This document shows, piece by piece, positions 53,912 to 62,548 of a DNA stretch of 64,000 bases (position 1 is the first letter of the stretch; the number at the start of each line of letters is the position of its first letter). Source of the DNA: UBA1424 sp041654095 (GTDB taxonomy: Bacteria > Bacillota_I > Bacilli_A > RFN20 > CAG-826); assembly GCA_041654095.1 (NCBI GenBank), contig JBAZED010000005.1, positions 1 to 64,000 of the forward strand, read 5' to 3'. A program made the position numbers and the translations under genes. A model generated the notes under the pieces. It saw nothing but the letters and a program-made list of their open reading frames with translations, was not told the DNA's origin and did no database searches.

Positions 53912-53936
53912 GAAAAATGGAGATATCTCCATCTTC
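53912..53936 (-). terminator. Terminator of the feo operon
   Basis: Minus-strand GATGGAG-ATAT-CTCCAT followed by TTTTC; the core ATGGAGATATCTCCAT (53917-53932) is a perfect palindrome directly after the last feo gene. Confidence 0.7.
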
Positions 53937-53937
53937 A

Positions 53938-54117
53938 CTATTTTTTTATTCTGAATTTACGTCTATAGTCTCTGAGCAAGCGGTTCGCTTTCGCGCCGTT
54001 GGCCTCTGGACAATTCCGGCATCCACCTTTCTCGCGGTTTTTAATCAATCCAAAGTAGATAATTAGGCTGAGAAGGGCCAAAACCACTAGCAAGATGGCG
54101 ATATCGACCCAATTCAT
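53938..54117 (-). CDS. FeoB-associated Cys-rich membrane protein
   Basis: The 59-residue protein starts at ATG 54117, overlapping the feoB stop (ATGA). One membrane helix (about 5-25) is followed by KGGCRNCPEAN and a basic tail. This matches the FeoB-associated Cys-rich family that accompanies feoB in Firmicutes, often with a CxxC. Probably an accessory part of the Fe(II) transporter. Confidence 0.85.
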   Translation of the reverse strand: MNWVDIAILLVVLALLSLIIYFGLIKNREKGGCRNCPEANGAKANRLLRDYRRKFRIKK

Positions 54118-56141
54118 ACCACGAGCCATCCTATCACTCCGACCAACGATGATAAAATCCAAGCGATGCCCGTCTGGAAAAAAACGGCTTTCAGCATCGC
54201 TTTAGTCGATGCGAGTTCTTTGCGCATCGCAGCGATTGCGGCGATGCAAGGAGCGCTGAAGAGATTAAAAATCATATAAGCGTAGGCACTCCACCCGTCG
54301 AAGAAGCCAAAAATGCCGGTTCCGAATACTTCGCCGCTTCCTTCGAGGCCGGCGATCACTTCTAGCGAACCGACAACTTGTTCTTTTGCGATCAGACCTT
54401 GGATGGCGGATACCGTCGCTCCCCACGACCAAGAGCCGCCTAGCATTGGATAGAAAATCCAAGCAAAGGCGTTGCCGATTCCGGCCAATACGCTGTTGCC
54501 GATGCTGTGATTCACGCCGTCAATATAATTGAATGACCAGGTGAACGAGGCCAGGAACCAAACGGCGACCGAGCAGAGGACGATGACTGTTCCCGCTCTC
54601 TTGACAAATGACCAAGTCTTATCAAAAACATCGCGAGCGACATAGACAAAGCTCGGAGCATGGAAGTTAGGGAGCTCGGACAAATAGGATGAAATCGAAT
54701 TTTTATATACAAATTTCTTGAGGATGACAGCCGACAGCAAAATGACGGCGATGGCCATGAAATAAAGACTCAGTGTCACGAGCCATGCATAACTCGCAAA
54801 AAAGTAACTGGCAAATAGAGCGATTATCGGCAGTTTAGCAGAGCACGGAACAAATGGTGTCAGCATGACCGTCATCTTCCGCTCTTCTTCATTTTCAACA
54901 GTGCGCGACGCCATGATGCCGGGCACGCTACATCCGCTTCCGACGATGAAGGGAATAAGCGATTTTCCACTCAAGCCGAATTTCTTGAAAAGGCGGTCGA
55001 GGAAAAACGAGATGCGCGACATGTATCCTGTCGTTTCTAGCAATGCTAGACATAAGAACAAAATAGTCAGCTGCGGCAGGAAGCTCGCGACTGCTCCAAA
55101 TCCAGCGACAATGCCATCTACGACTAGCGATATCGACCACGGCGATGCTCCCGCGCTGTTTAATCCGTGCTCAATCAACGGACCCAATCCAGTTATGGCA
55201 AAAGGGACTTCGCGGCCGAGGATATCAATTGATGTCGAACCGTCGAAAAGAGCGCCGACAAAATCAACCGTCAAACCGCCGACTAATCCGACGGACAGGA
55301 AATAGACAATTCCCATGATTATGGCAAAAATCGGCAGCCCGAAATACTTGTGTAAAAAGATGCGGTCGAGTTTATCGGTGATCGTCTCGCCTCCGGGCGT
55401 TTGGGATGAACATTCTTCTTTGATACGAACGATGTGGCGGTAGCGTTGATCGGCGATGAGTTGCTCGCTATCCATCTCATACATTTCTTCAAGGCTGGAG
55501 ATCTTGGCTTCTAACCGCTCGGAGATCAGATGTCGATAATCTCGATCGCGCTCAATCATTTTGACGGCTGCAAAGCGCTTGTGGCTGATGGGGATTTCGG
55601 ATGATATCTCCGAGATGACCTTCTCAAGTTCTTCATCATAGATAAAATCATGAAGATTTTTCTTGTATGCGCCCGACTTGATAACCTCAATTAACTTGTC
55701 GATCCCAAGATTTTTCTTCGCTGAGATGGAAACAATCGATGTATTGAGTCTTATTGACAGCATTTCGATATCGACGGTGATGCCGCTTTTTTCAAGGACA
55801 TCAGCCATATTTAAAGCGATGATGACATTTGAATCGAGTTCTAAAAGTTGCGTCGTTAGATATAAGCTTCGCTCGAGGCTGGTGGCATCAATTATATTGA
55901 TGATCAGATCGGGGTTTTCTTCCATCGCATACTGACGAGAAATTTCTTCCTCGGCTGAATACGGCGATAGAGAATAGACGCCAGGGAGGTCGACGATCTC
56001 GATATCAGTGCCGATGACAGTTCCCTCTTTTCTTTCGATGGTCACACCGGGCCAGTTGCCAACTTTTTGATTGGTGCCGGTCAAGGTATTGAAAAGGGTC
56101 GTCTTTCCTGAATTTTGGTTTCCGACTAAGGCGATTTTCAT
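54114..56141 (-). CDS. feoB: Ferrous iron transporter FeoB
   Basis: The 675-residue protein has an N-terminal G domain (G1 ALVGNQNSGKTTLFN; G3 DLPGVYSLSPYSAEE; G4 NMADV), a helical switch region, and about eight or more membrane helices with gate blocks (IVGSGCSVPGIMASRTV and MLTPFVPCSAKLPI). It moves Fe(II) into the cell. The start is ATG 56141, just after the feoA stop; the frame extends further 5' inside feoA. The operon order is feoA-feoB-small Cys-rich protein. Confidence 0.96.
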   Translation of the reverse strand: MKIALVGNQNSGKTTLFNTLTGTNQKVGNWPGVTIERKEGTVIGTDIEIVDLPGVYSLSPYSAEEEISRQYAMEENPDLIINIIDATSLERSLYLTTQLLELDSNVIIALNMADVLEKSGITVDIEMLSIRLNTSIVSISAKKNLGIDKLIEVIKSGAYKKNLHDFIYDEELEKVISEISSEIPISHKRFAAVKMIERDRDYRHLISERLEAKISSLEEMYEMDSEQLIADQRYRHIVRIKEECSSQTPGGETITDKLDRIFLHKYFGLPIFAIIMGIVYFLSVGLVGGLTVDFVGALFDGSTSIDILGREVPFAITGLGPLIEHGLNSAGASPWSISLVVDGIVAGFGAVASFLPQLTILFLCLALLETTGYMSRISFFLDRLFKKFGLSGKSLIPFIVGSGCSVPGIMASRTVENEEERKMTVMLTPFVPCSAKLPIIALFASYFFASYAWLVTLSLYFMAIAVILLSAVILKKFVYKNSISSYLSELPNFHAPSFVYVARDVFDKTWSFVKRAGTVIVLCSVAVWFLASFTWSFNYIDGVNHSIGNSVLAGIGNAFAWIFYPMLGGSWSWGATVSAIQGLIAKEQVVGSLEVIAGLEGSGEVFGTGIFGFFDGWSAYAYMIFNLFSAPCIAAIAAMRKELASTKAMLKAVFFQTGIAWILSSLVGVIGWLVV

Positions 56142-56142
56142 A

Positions 56143-56433
56143 TTATTCGATGACCTTAATGTCAATTGACCGCATGTCTTTGCGGCGTATGCACAATTCA
56201 TATCCACGCAAGCGAATGTCAACCGGATCTCCGAGGGGAGCAATCTTTTTAATCTCAATGACAACCCCTTTAGTTATTCCCATATCGAGGAGTCGGCGTC
56301 GCAAAGCGGCATCATCATTGTGAAAATTGAGGACGAGAGCCTTCTGGCCGCGGTCGAGATCGCTTAAATGTCCTTCACAACCTAGCTGAAGTTTCAATTT
56401 TCTTCTTTGACCGTCTCGCTGCTTTCTTCTCAT
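56143..56433 (-). CDS. feoA: FeoA family protein
   Basis: The SH3-like protein of about 96 residues has LSDLDRGQKALVLNFHNDDAALRRRLLDMG, then VVIEIKKIAPLGDPVDIRLRGYELCIRRKD, as in FeoA. ATG 56433 is chosen because it lies about 30 nt after the expected RNA start; longer frames begin with non-canonical codons in the promoter. FeoA assists FeoB. Confidence 0.88.
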   Translation of the reverse strand: MRRKQRDGQRRKLKLQLGCEGHLSDLDRGQKALVLNFHNDDAALRRRLLDMGITKGVVIEIKKIAPLGDPVDIRLRGYELCIRRKDMRSIDIKVIE

Positions 56434-56470
56434 AATTCCTATCGCGCCATACTTGTGGGGCACGTCCTTT

Positions 56471-56499
56471 ATCTTAAAGATAGGAAAAGGCAAAGTCAA
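56471..56499 (-). promoter_or_regulatory. feoA-feoB promoter
   Basis: Minus-strand TTGACT (56499-56494) and TAAGAT (56476-56471) are 17 bp apart. Confidence 0.65.
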
Positions 56500-56506
56500 C
56501 CATATT

Positions 56507-56522
56507 GTTAACCAGCGTTAAC
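56507..56522. promoter_or_regulatory. Operator-like GTTAAC-CAGC-GTTAAC between divergent promoters
   Basis: Two GTTAAC hexamers separated by 4 bp lie exactly between the -35 boxes of the feoA and mntR-like promoters (7 bp and 4 bp away). They are the best candidate site for the encoded regulator. Confidence 0.5.
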
Positions 56523-56526
56523 TTTT

Positions 56527-56555
56527 TTGAATTCATTCGCAAGCGGTGTTATAAT
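56527..56555 (+). promoter_or_regulatory. Promoter of the DtxR/MntR-type regulator gene
   Basis: TTGAAT (56527-56532) and TATAAT (56550-56555) are 17 bp apart, 25 bp before the ATG. Confidence 0.7.
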
Positions 56556-56580
56556 GATTCTTAGAATAAGCACAGGAATT

Positions 56581-56952
56581 ATGAAAAAGACCACGAAATC
56601 AATCGAAGACTACCTCGAGGCTTTCTACATCCTTTATAAAAATAAAGAACCACTCGAATCGGCTCGTGTTTCGCGCCTTTTAAATGTATCGCGCCCCGCC
56701 GTCAACAAAGCAACTCACGAATTGATGCGCCTCGGTTTTATCAACAAGACTCCATACTCGGAAATCGAATTCACCCCGGCTGGAAAGCGCATCGCCAGCA
56801 AAGTCTACCACCGCCACACGACGATAAAAAAATACTTGTTGAAACTCGGCGTATCGGAAAAAAATGCCGATCGGGACTGCTGCCTGATCGAGCATGTTTT
56901 GTCGGATGAGACTTTTAAAAAAATCGAAGAATTAGTTGTTGATAAAGATTGA
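56581..56952 (+). CDS. mntR: DtxR/MntR-family metal-dependent repressor
   Basis: The 123-residue protein starts at ATG 56581 (AGGA upstream). A winged helix (residues 1-70; ARVSRLLNVSRPAVNKATHEL) is followed by the dimerisation domain; no SH3 domain. Candidate metal ligands are Asp10 and Glu13 (as MntR Asp8/Glu11), His79, Cys101, Glu104 and His105 (DCCLIEHVLSD, like DtxR Cys102/Glu105/His106). Divergent to feoAB, so probably iron- or manganese-dependent repression of that operon. The symbol reflects the family; the metal is uncertain. Confidence 0.85.
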   Translation: MKKTTKSIEDYLEAFYILYKNKEPLESARVSRLLNVSRPAVNKATHELMRLGFINKTPYSEIEFTPAGKRIASKVYHRHTTIKKYLLKLGVSEKNADRDCCLIEHVLSDETFKKIEELVVDKD

Positions 56953-56955
56953 TAA

Positions 56956-57399
56956 TCAGCGAAAGACTTCTTCCGCATCGAGGAAGTCTTTCGTAATATC
57001 CTCGCTCGTTTTCACAAAGTGCGCCACGACGAGCAAGTCGTCGTTATCAGGGTTTAATTTCAGCAATTTTTCGACACGACAAATGAGATTGTTCCTCGCT
57101 CCGTTGATAAGAATGGCAGTGCCGTCAACGCGATGAGGGACAGTGCTTAATTTACTGATTTCATCACTGTGGCCGTTTCCCAATTGAAGGGCGACAGGCT
57201 TCTGTTCTTTGCTGAGGGCACTGATACCGACCAGCATGCCGACTTCGAGGTTGCGACCCGTCACGCTTTGCTCACCGACTAAAAGACCGATGACATCATA
57301 GTCGATCATCATCGACCAGGCGCAGATCATCGCATAATTGCGATCGTGTTTTTTAAAACACAGGGCGTTAGCACCGGCTAAAAAGGCGTGGAGACCCAT
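56956..57399 (-). CDS. Flavin-reductase-like split-barrel protein
   Basis: The 147-residue protein reads like the flavin reductase/flavoredoxin family: AMICAWSMMIDYDVIGLLVG, an SVTGRNLEVGMLVGISAL region and later QLGNGHSDEISKLS. It should bind FMN as a homodimer. Reaction partner unknown. It is convergent with mntR. Confidence 0.7.
   Translation of the reverse strand: MGLHAFLAGANALCFKKHDRNYAMICAWSMMIDYDVIGLLVGEQSVTGRNLEVGMLVGISALSKEQKPVALQLGNGHSDEISKLSTVPHRVDGTAILINGARNNLICRVEKLLKLNPDNDDLLVVAHFVKTSEDITKDFLDAEEVFR
56960..56993. terminator. Long hairpin between convergent genes
   Basis: CGAAAGACTTCTTC pairs with GAGGAAGTCTTTCG (14 bp with one G-U) across CGCATC, overlapping the 3' codons of the flavin-reductase-like gene. 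The T-run is weak. Confidence 0.4.
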
Positions 57400-57410
57400 T
57401 TTATCAATAC

Positions 57411-58271
57411 CTATTTTTTAGAATCATCTAATTTGATGAGGCTAGAATATAAATCCGGGCGGCGATCGCGAAAGACACCCCACGAAATCCGTTTTTTATC
57501 AATTTCGGCGAGATCGAATTCGGCGATGGCGATGTCTTCTTCAGCTCTCGATAACTCAGCGATAATGTTTCCGCCTTCATCCGCGATAAAACTGCTTCCA
57601 AAAAACGTCATGCTCGAATCTTTTTCAGTTTCGGTCCCGATGCGATTTGAAGCTAAGACGGGAATGATATTGGCGGCAGCATGACCCTTCATCGCGTTCT
57701 GCCAATGATCTTTTGAATCCTTGGGGAGAACCGGTTCGCTGCCTATCGCCGTTGGATAGACGATTAATTGCGCGCCTAACAAGGCGAGCGAGCGAGCAAC
57801 TTCGGGAAACCATTGATCCCAGCAAATGCCAACTCCGACTTTGCCATACTTTGTCTTGAATACGCAAAATCCGGTATCTCCTGGCGAGAAATAAAACTTC
57901 TCTTCATAGCACTCGCCAGTCGGAATGTGCGATTTGCGGTACAGGCCGAGATTCTTCCCGTCGGCGTCGATCATGACAAGAGAATTAAAATGGACATTGC
58001 CAGCTTTCTCAAAAAAGGAAAGAGGCAGGACGACTCCGAGTTCCTTGGCGAGCATTTGAAAATGAGCAATCGTCATTGAAGATGCAACTTCTTCAGCTAG
58101 TGCAAAGTAGCCATAATTTTCTTTTTGGCAAAAATACGGGGTTTTAAATAATTCCGGTAAAAGAATGACATTTGCGCCTTTTTGGGCGGCTTTCCGCACC
58201 ATTTCTTCAGCTTTTGCCAAGTTTTCGTCAATATTCCACGACATTTTAAACTGCGTTATGGCAACTTTCAT
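57411..58271 (-). CDS. aguB: N-carbamoylputrescine amidase
   Basis: The 286-residue nitrilase-fold enzyme hydrolyses N-carbamoylputrescine to putrescine, CO2 and ammonia. The Glu-Lys-Cys triad is in ILLPELFKTPYFCQ, YEEKFYFSPGDTGF and VGICWDQWFPE. ADEGGNIIAEL is also typical. GGAGAG precedes the ATG. It follows the decarboxylase-agmatine deiminase fusion with a 1-bp gap, completing the route. Confidence 0.95.
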   Translation of the reverse strand: MKVAITQFKMSWNIDENLAKAEEMVRKAAQKGANVILLPELFKTPYFCQKENYGYFALAEEVASSMTIAHFQMLAKELGVVLPLSFFEKAGNVHFNSLVMIDADGKNLGLYRKSHIPTGECYEEKFYFSPGDTGFCVFKTKYGKVGVGICWDQWFPEVARSLALLGAQLIVYPTAIGSEPVLPKDSKDHWQNAMKGHAAANIIPVLASNRIGTETEKDSSMTFFGSSFIADEGGNIIAELSRAEEDIAIAEFDLAEIDKKRISWGVFRDRRPDLYSSLIKLDDSKK

Positions 58272-58272
58272 A

Positions 58273-60885
58273 TTAATTGCTCTCCTTTTTCGCTTCTGGA
58301 ATCTGCATCGTAATACAGTGGATGTTCCCTCCGCCTAGAAGTATTTCACGGGAGTGGACTTGAATTATTTCCTTCTCTGGATATAGTTCGCGGAACTGCT
58401 CAAATGCAAGTTTGTCTTCGGGCACGTCGAAAGTCGGGAGAACAGCAAAATCCTTGCCTTGGTAGTAGTTGATATAAGAAGCAGCAAGACGCATATTGGG
58501 TTCGCGCTTTTTGGCGTTTGAACGAGAGCCGCGAATACCCTGGGCTTCGCCTTTGGTCATATACATCGGTTTGGGCAAAAGAACTTTAACAATCTCGAAA
58601 GGATTTCCTTGCGCGTCGGTTTCGCCTTTAAGTACTTTATATGCATCTTGAGAATACTTGTATTGCGGGTCGTTTTGGTCTGTCGTCCAGGCGAGGGCGA
58701 CGACGCCCGGCCTCACAAAACAAGCCATGTTATCAACATGCTCGCTCGTCTCATCTTGGTAGATTCCGTTTTTCACCCAGATGACTTTGGTAACGCCGAG
58801 GTTGGTTTTCAATGTTTCTTCAATCTCTTGCTTATTGAGATGCGGATTGCGCCCTCGCGAAAGCAAGCAGGCTTCGGTGGCTAAACAAGTTCCTTGCCCA
58901 TCGACGTGAATGCTTCCGCCTTCTAAGACGAAATCATCGATATAGTAGCTATCGAGATGCAATTTTTTAGCGAGCGTGGCCGAGAGTTTGTCATCGTCGT
59001 AATAATTAGTGTAGAGGCCGCCTTCTTCACTCTGCCAAGCGTTGAAGCGAAAGTCGACCGATCGTATTTTCGAACCCTTTTTTACAAAGATTGGCGCATT
59101 GTCGCGCGCCCAAGCATCGTTATATTTGATTTTGATGACTTCGACGTTGTCGATATTCGAAAACTCACCGGACACGACATCGTAAATGGTGGGATGAATG
59201 CCGACGATGACTTTTTCGAAGCGAGCGATGGCGCGGGCGACGTCCTTATATGCTTCGCGAGCGGGTTTTGCGCCTTCTCGCCAAGTATCCTTCCTAAAAG
59301 GAAGAAGCATGAAGGTCGCCTGATGAGCATCGCCTTCAAAGGGCATCTGATAGCCATCGTTATGGGGGGTTGTAATCCGTTTCGAGGAGTAGTCCTGATA
59401 CATTTTTTGATATGAAGAAAAACGTTTCCAATGCTCTTTGTCGACGACGCTGACCGTGCCGTCGCCAAAATCGCTGAGCATCGTTATTCCGGTTTGCTTA
59501 TAGGTCTTGATGCGCTCAATCAAATCGTTGGTAAATATTTCGCCCGGAATGATTAGCGGAATACCCGGAGGATAAATCATGATCGATTCTTTAGAAATCT
59601 CATTGGCGGCATCGAGGATCGAGATGCGTTTGGTGGGGGCGTAGAATGCGGAGCGCGGCCTGACCAAAAGGAATGGAAAACCAACGCTGAAAGAGTGGCG
59701 CGGATAAGTGACGTCTTTATTATAGTGCAAACGACTGATGTCTTTTAAGGCCGCGAAGAGATGCTTAAGGTGCTCTCTATTCGTGCCGATAGCCAAGATG
59801 CCCAAGATGACGTACGTCTCGGCCAACTCAACTTGAATTTGATACTCATTCTTGAGGAGATAGTATAAATCGAAACCGCTTAAATCGAGGTGATCGAGTT
59901 CGATGACGAGCTTCGTCTCATCATAGTCAAAACAACCTTTTTGAATAAAATGCTCTCGTCCACGAGGGATGAAGCCTTTGATCTTAGCGATTTGCTCGCG
60001 AGCATAATGCGATAATTCCAAGATGGTATTCATCGACTCCTGGCCTTTGGTGGCCGCGAAATGACGCGCCGCGTCAATGCTGGCCAGCAAGAGACTTGAA
60101 GGCGAAGTCGAGTTGATGATATTCAAAGATTTTTGAACTTCGTGGGGTGAGACGCGGTCTCCATGGAGGAGGAGGACGCTCGATTGCGTCAGCGAGCCAC
60201 CTGTTTTATGAAAGGAGACGCTCGCTAAGTCGGCACCGGCCGCCATCGCTGACAGCGGTCCATTTTTACTGAAGTAATAATGAGCACCATGCGCTTCGTC
60301 GACGAGGACCACCATATTGTGTTTATGGGCAAATTCGGTAATTTCTTTTAGGTTGGCGACCGCTCCAAAGTACGTCGGGTTGATGACGAGGACGGCTTTG
60401 GCGCTCGGATAGCGCAGAATAGCCCGCTTGTAATCGTCGACCGCGGGTTGGTTGGCAATCTCGAGTTGGCGATCGATTTTCGGCATGACATATATCGGGA
60501 TGGAACCCGAGAGGACGAGGGCGCTGATAATCGACTTATGGACATTGCGCGGCAAGATGATTTTATCTTTGGCTTTGCACACCGACATGATCATGGCGAT
60601 GATGCCGCTCGTCGTACCATTAATTAAAAAGAAACTGTGGTCAGCACCCGCAAAATCAGCCATCAGATCTTGGGCCTGTTTGATCACTCCGGTCGGATGA
60701 GGCAAAGAGTCGAGACCGATTGGCGAATTGACATCGCTGCGAAAAGTTTTGGCGCCTAAAAAATCCTTTAACCTATTTTCGACATTGCCCATGTGATGTC
60801 CCGGGACATCAAACGGCGATATTTTTTCATTGACATATTTTTCTAGCGCCTCGAGATACGGTGTTTGGTTTTGATCATATTTCAT
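58273..60885 (-). CDS. Fused Orn/Lys/Arg decarboxylase - agmatine deiminase
   Basis: The 870-residue protein joins two pathway enzymes. Residues 1-485 are a class III PLP decarboxylase of the short Firmicute SpeA/YaaO type, with FDVPGHHMGN, DVNSPIGLDSL, VLVDEAHGAHY (Asp196) and ASVSFHKTGGSLTQSS (PLP Lys227). Residues 500-870 are an agmatine deiminase, with GYQMPFEGDAHQATFMLLPF, WARDNAPIFV (595), EGGSIHVDGQGTCLATEACL, EHVDN (716-719) and GGGNIHC (Cys857). Residues 500-512 (SSKRITTPHNDGY) look like a retained AguA N-terminus, marking the joint. With aguB downstream, arginine is converted to putrescine by two polypeptides. Substrate of the first domain is inferred as arginine from this context. 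Confidence 0.95.
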   Translation of the reverse strand: MKYDQNQTPYLEALEKYVNEKISPFDVPGHHMGNVENRLKDFLGAKTFRSDVNSPIGLDSLPHPTGVIKQAQDLMADFAGADHSFFLINGTTSGIIAMIMSVCKAKDKIILPRNVHKSIISALVLSGSIPIYVMPKIDRQLEIANQPAVDDYKRAILRYPSAKAVLVINPTYFGAVANLKEITEFAHKHNMVVLVDEAHGAHYYFSKNGPLSAMAAGADLASVSFHKTGGSLTQSSVLLLHGDRVSPHEVQKSLNIINSTSPSSLLLASIDAARHFAATKGQESMNTILELSHYAREQIAKIKGFIPRGREHFIQKGCFDYDETKLVIELDHLDLSGFDLYYLLKNEYQIQVELAETYVILGILAIGTNREHLKHLFAALKDISRLHYNKDVTYPRHSFSVGFPFLLVRPRSAFYAPTKRISILDAANEISKESIMIYPPGIPLIIPGEIFTNDLIERIKTYKQTGITMLSDFGDGTVSVVDKEHWKRFSSYQKMYQDYSSKRITTPHNDGYQMPFEGDAHQATFMLLPFRKDTWREGAKPAREAYKDVARAIARFEKVIVGIHPTIYDVVSGEFSNIDNVEVIKIKYNDAWARDNAPIFVKKGSKIRSVDFRFNAWQSEEGGLYTNYYDDDKLSATLAKKLHLDSYYIDDFVLEGGSIHVDGQGTCLATEACLLSRGRNPHLNKQEIEETLKTNLGVTKVIWVKNGIYQDETSEHVDNMACFVRPGVVALAWTTDQNDPQYKYSQDAYKVLKGETDAQGNPFEIVKVLLPKPMYMTKGEAQGIRGSRSNAKKREPNMRLAASYINYYQGKDFAVLPTFDVPEDKLAFEQFRELYPEKEIIQVHSREILLGGGNIHCITMQIPEAKKESN

Positions 60886-60967
60886 AGCAAATAAATCTTA
60901 TATTATATAAGCGAGGCGCGCAACCAAAAGTAATTTTCAAAGAAAATTATACGAGATTTAAAAATGA

Positions 60968-61879
60968 TCATGAGAAATCGGAAAGGAAAAACTCCACCAT
61001 CGCTTCGTTTGTGCGCATCCCTTCCTCGCTGTGCGGGAGGACGAGATTGTAGACGTGGTTGACTTTGATTTTGAGCGTCGGCTCGTATTCATAGTGGTGT
61101 TTGTATCCTCGCCTCATCATTTCGTCGCGAAGCATAAAACTGTGCTTTTTTAAGAAATCATTGTGGCATGACGAGATGAAAACGGGATCGGGTTTGACTT
61201 TCTTGAGATAGTAGGCCGGATTGTTCATCTTCAAAAAATCAGAATCGATATAGCGGTTGGAAAAAAGGGTTGGCATGGCGCTTTTGTGAATAACGCGCTT
61301 GGCAAAATCGACGACCTCTTCGAAGTCATAAACTGCGCAATTCATCGCGACGCATTTGATTTTGACATTGGGTAGTTGTTCGATTTGATAGTACTTTTGA
61401 GCCTCTTCGGATTTGAAGACTAAGTCGGTCAAAAAGGCGAGATGACCACCCGCTGAATCGCCTAGCAAAATGACTTTATCTAAAGATAAACCGTATTTCC
61501 TCTGATTGGCGACAAGGAAGTCTAGGACCGCAAAAATATCGATTATTTGTTCGTAAATACTGCTATTTTCTTTGACGAGGGTGTAGTTGATGGAAACAAC
61601 CTGAAATCCTTTGGAGACGAAGAAGGAATTAAAGATGTAATTAATGCCTTTAAATCCAAAGGCGTATGATCCGCCGTGAATGTCGACGATCAAATGCCCA
61701 TTGTCTTCACCCTTGGGTTTATAGATATCTAAAAGATGCTCTTTTTCCCCGTCGTCAATATATGGTAGGTCAATCCATTCTCGCATCTCGACAAAAGTCT
61801 TCATCTTTCTTATTCGTTTTGCTTCGTAGACGTCGAGTGATCGCTTAAAGATTTTCAAAGATGGACGAAAAATGAACAT
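60968..61879 (-). CDS. Alpha/beta hydrolase, esterase/lipase type
   Basis: The 303-residue protein has LIVDIHGGSYAFGFKG (HGG oxyanion region of the hormone-sensitive lipase-like type), VILLGDSAGGHLAFLTDL with nucleophile Ser, and a C-terminal KVNHVYNLV His. It acts on short-chain esters or similar; natural substrate unknown. Strong AAGGAGG before the ATG. Confidence 0.88.
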   Translation of the reverse strand: MFIFRPSLKIFKRSLDVYEAKRIRKMKTFVEMREWIDLPYIDDGEKEHLLDIYKPKGEDNGHLIVDIHGGSYAFGFKGINYIFNSFFVSKGFQVVSINYTLVKENSSIYEQIIDIFAVLDFLVANQRKYGLSLDKVILLGDSAGGHLAFLTDLVFKSEEAQKYYQIEQLPNVKIKCVAMNCAVYDFEEVVDFAKRVIHKSAMPTLFSNRYIDSDFLKMNNPAYYLKKVKPDPVFISSCHNDFLKKHSFMLRDEMMRRGYKHHYEYEPTLKIKVNHVYNLVLPHSEEGMRTNEAMVEFFLSDFS

Positions 61880-61934
61880 AAATTAACCTCCTTCGCAATG
61901 TTGATATGTTCTTAATTAATAACGGACGATATGT

Positions 61935-62423
61935 TTATTTTCGTGACCTGATGGTCGCGCTGATAAAATCGGCGAGACCTTTGGGAACATAAGGTGAGAT
62001 GTCGGCGTGAAACAAAGCTAATTCTTTAATGTAAGAAGCTGAAATAAACAGATTATCCGTCGATGGAAACATGATGAGCGTTTCGATATTGGGGTCGCTC
62101 GTATGATTAAATTGATACATCGTTATCTCATTGAGATAATCGTTGACGTTTCGCACTCCGCGGATAATGACTGAGTCGCCTTTTGAACGAACGTAATCGA
62201 CGAGGATTAAATCGCTCTTCTCGACGACGACATTGGCGAGGTGAGAAGTTGCTTGTTTGATCATCTCCACCCTTTCGTCAGCCGTAAAGATGTAATGCTT
62301 GTTCGGATTTACCGCCACAACCACGAAAACCTGTTCAAAAAGGCGCGCCACCCGTTCGATAATGTCGATGTGGCCGTTAGAAACAGGGTCGAATGAACCA
62401 GGATATATCGCAATTCTTACCAT
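61935..62423 (-). CDS. coaD: Phosphopantetheine adenylyltransferase
   Basis: The 162-residue CoA-synthesis enzyme has AIYPGSFDPVSNGHIDIIERV (TxGH-type nucleotide site), a KSDLILVDYVRSKGDSVIIRGVRNVNDY block, and FISASYIKELALFHADISPYVP. Converts 4'-phosphopantetheine and ATP to dephospho-CoA. Divergent to the epimerase gene. Confidence 0.96.
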   Translation of the reverse strand: MVRIAIYPGSFDPVSNGHIDIIERVARLFEQVFVVVAVNPNKHYIFTADERVEMIKQATSHLANVVVEKSDLILVDYVRSKGDSVIIRGVRNVNDYLNEITMYQFNHTSDPNIETLIMFPSTDNLFISASYIKELALFHADISPYVPKGLADFISATIRSRK

Positions 62424-62548
62424 ATTTTAATAGTATCACACCTTTTTATGTCATTAACATAAAGAATAAGAAATTTTTGTTATCACTCACACTAGATTTT
62501 CTATCGCAATATTCTTTTTTATTACATAATGGGGGCAGAGGTGCCACT

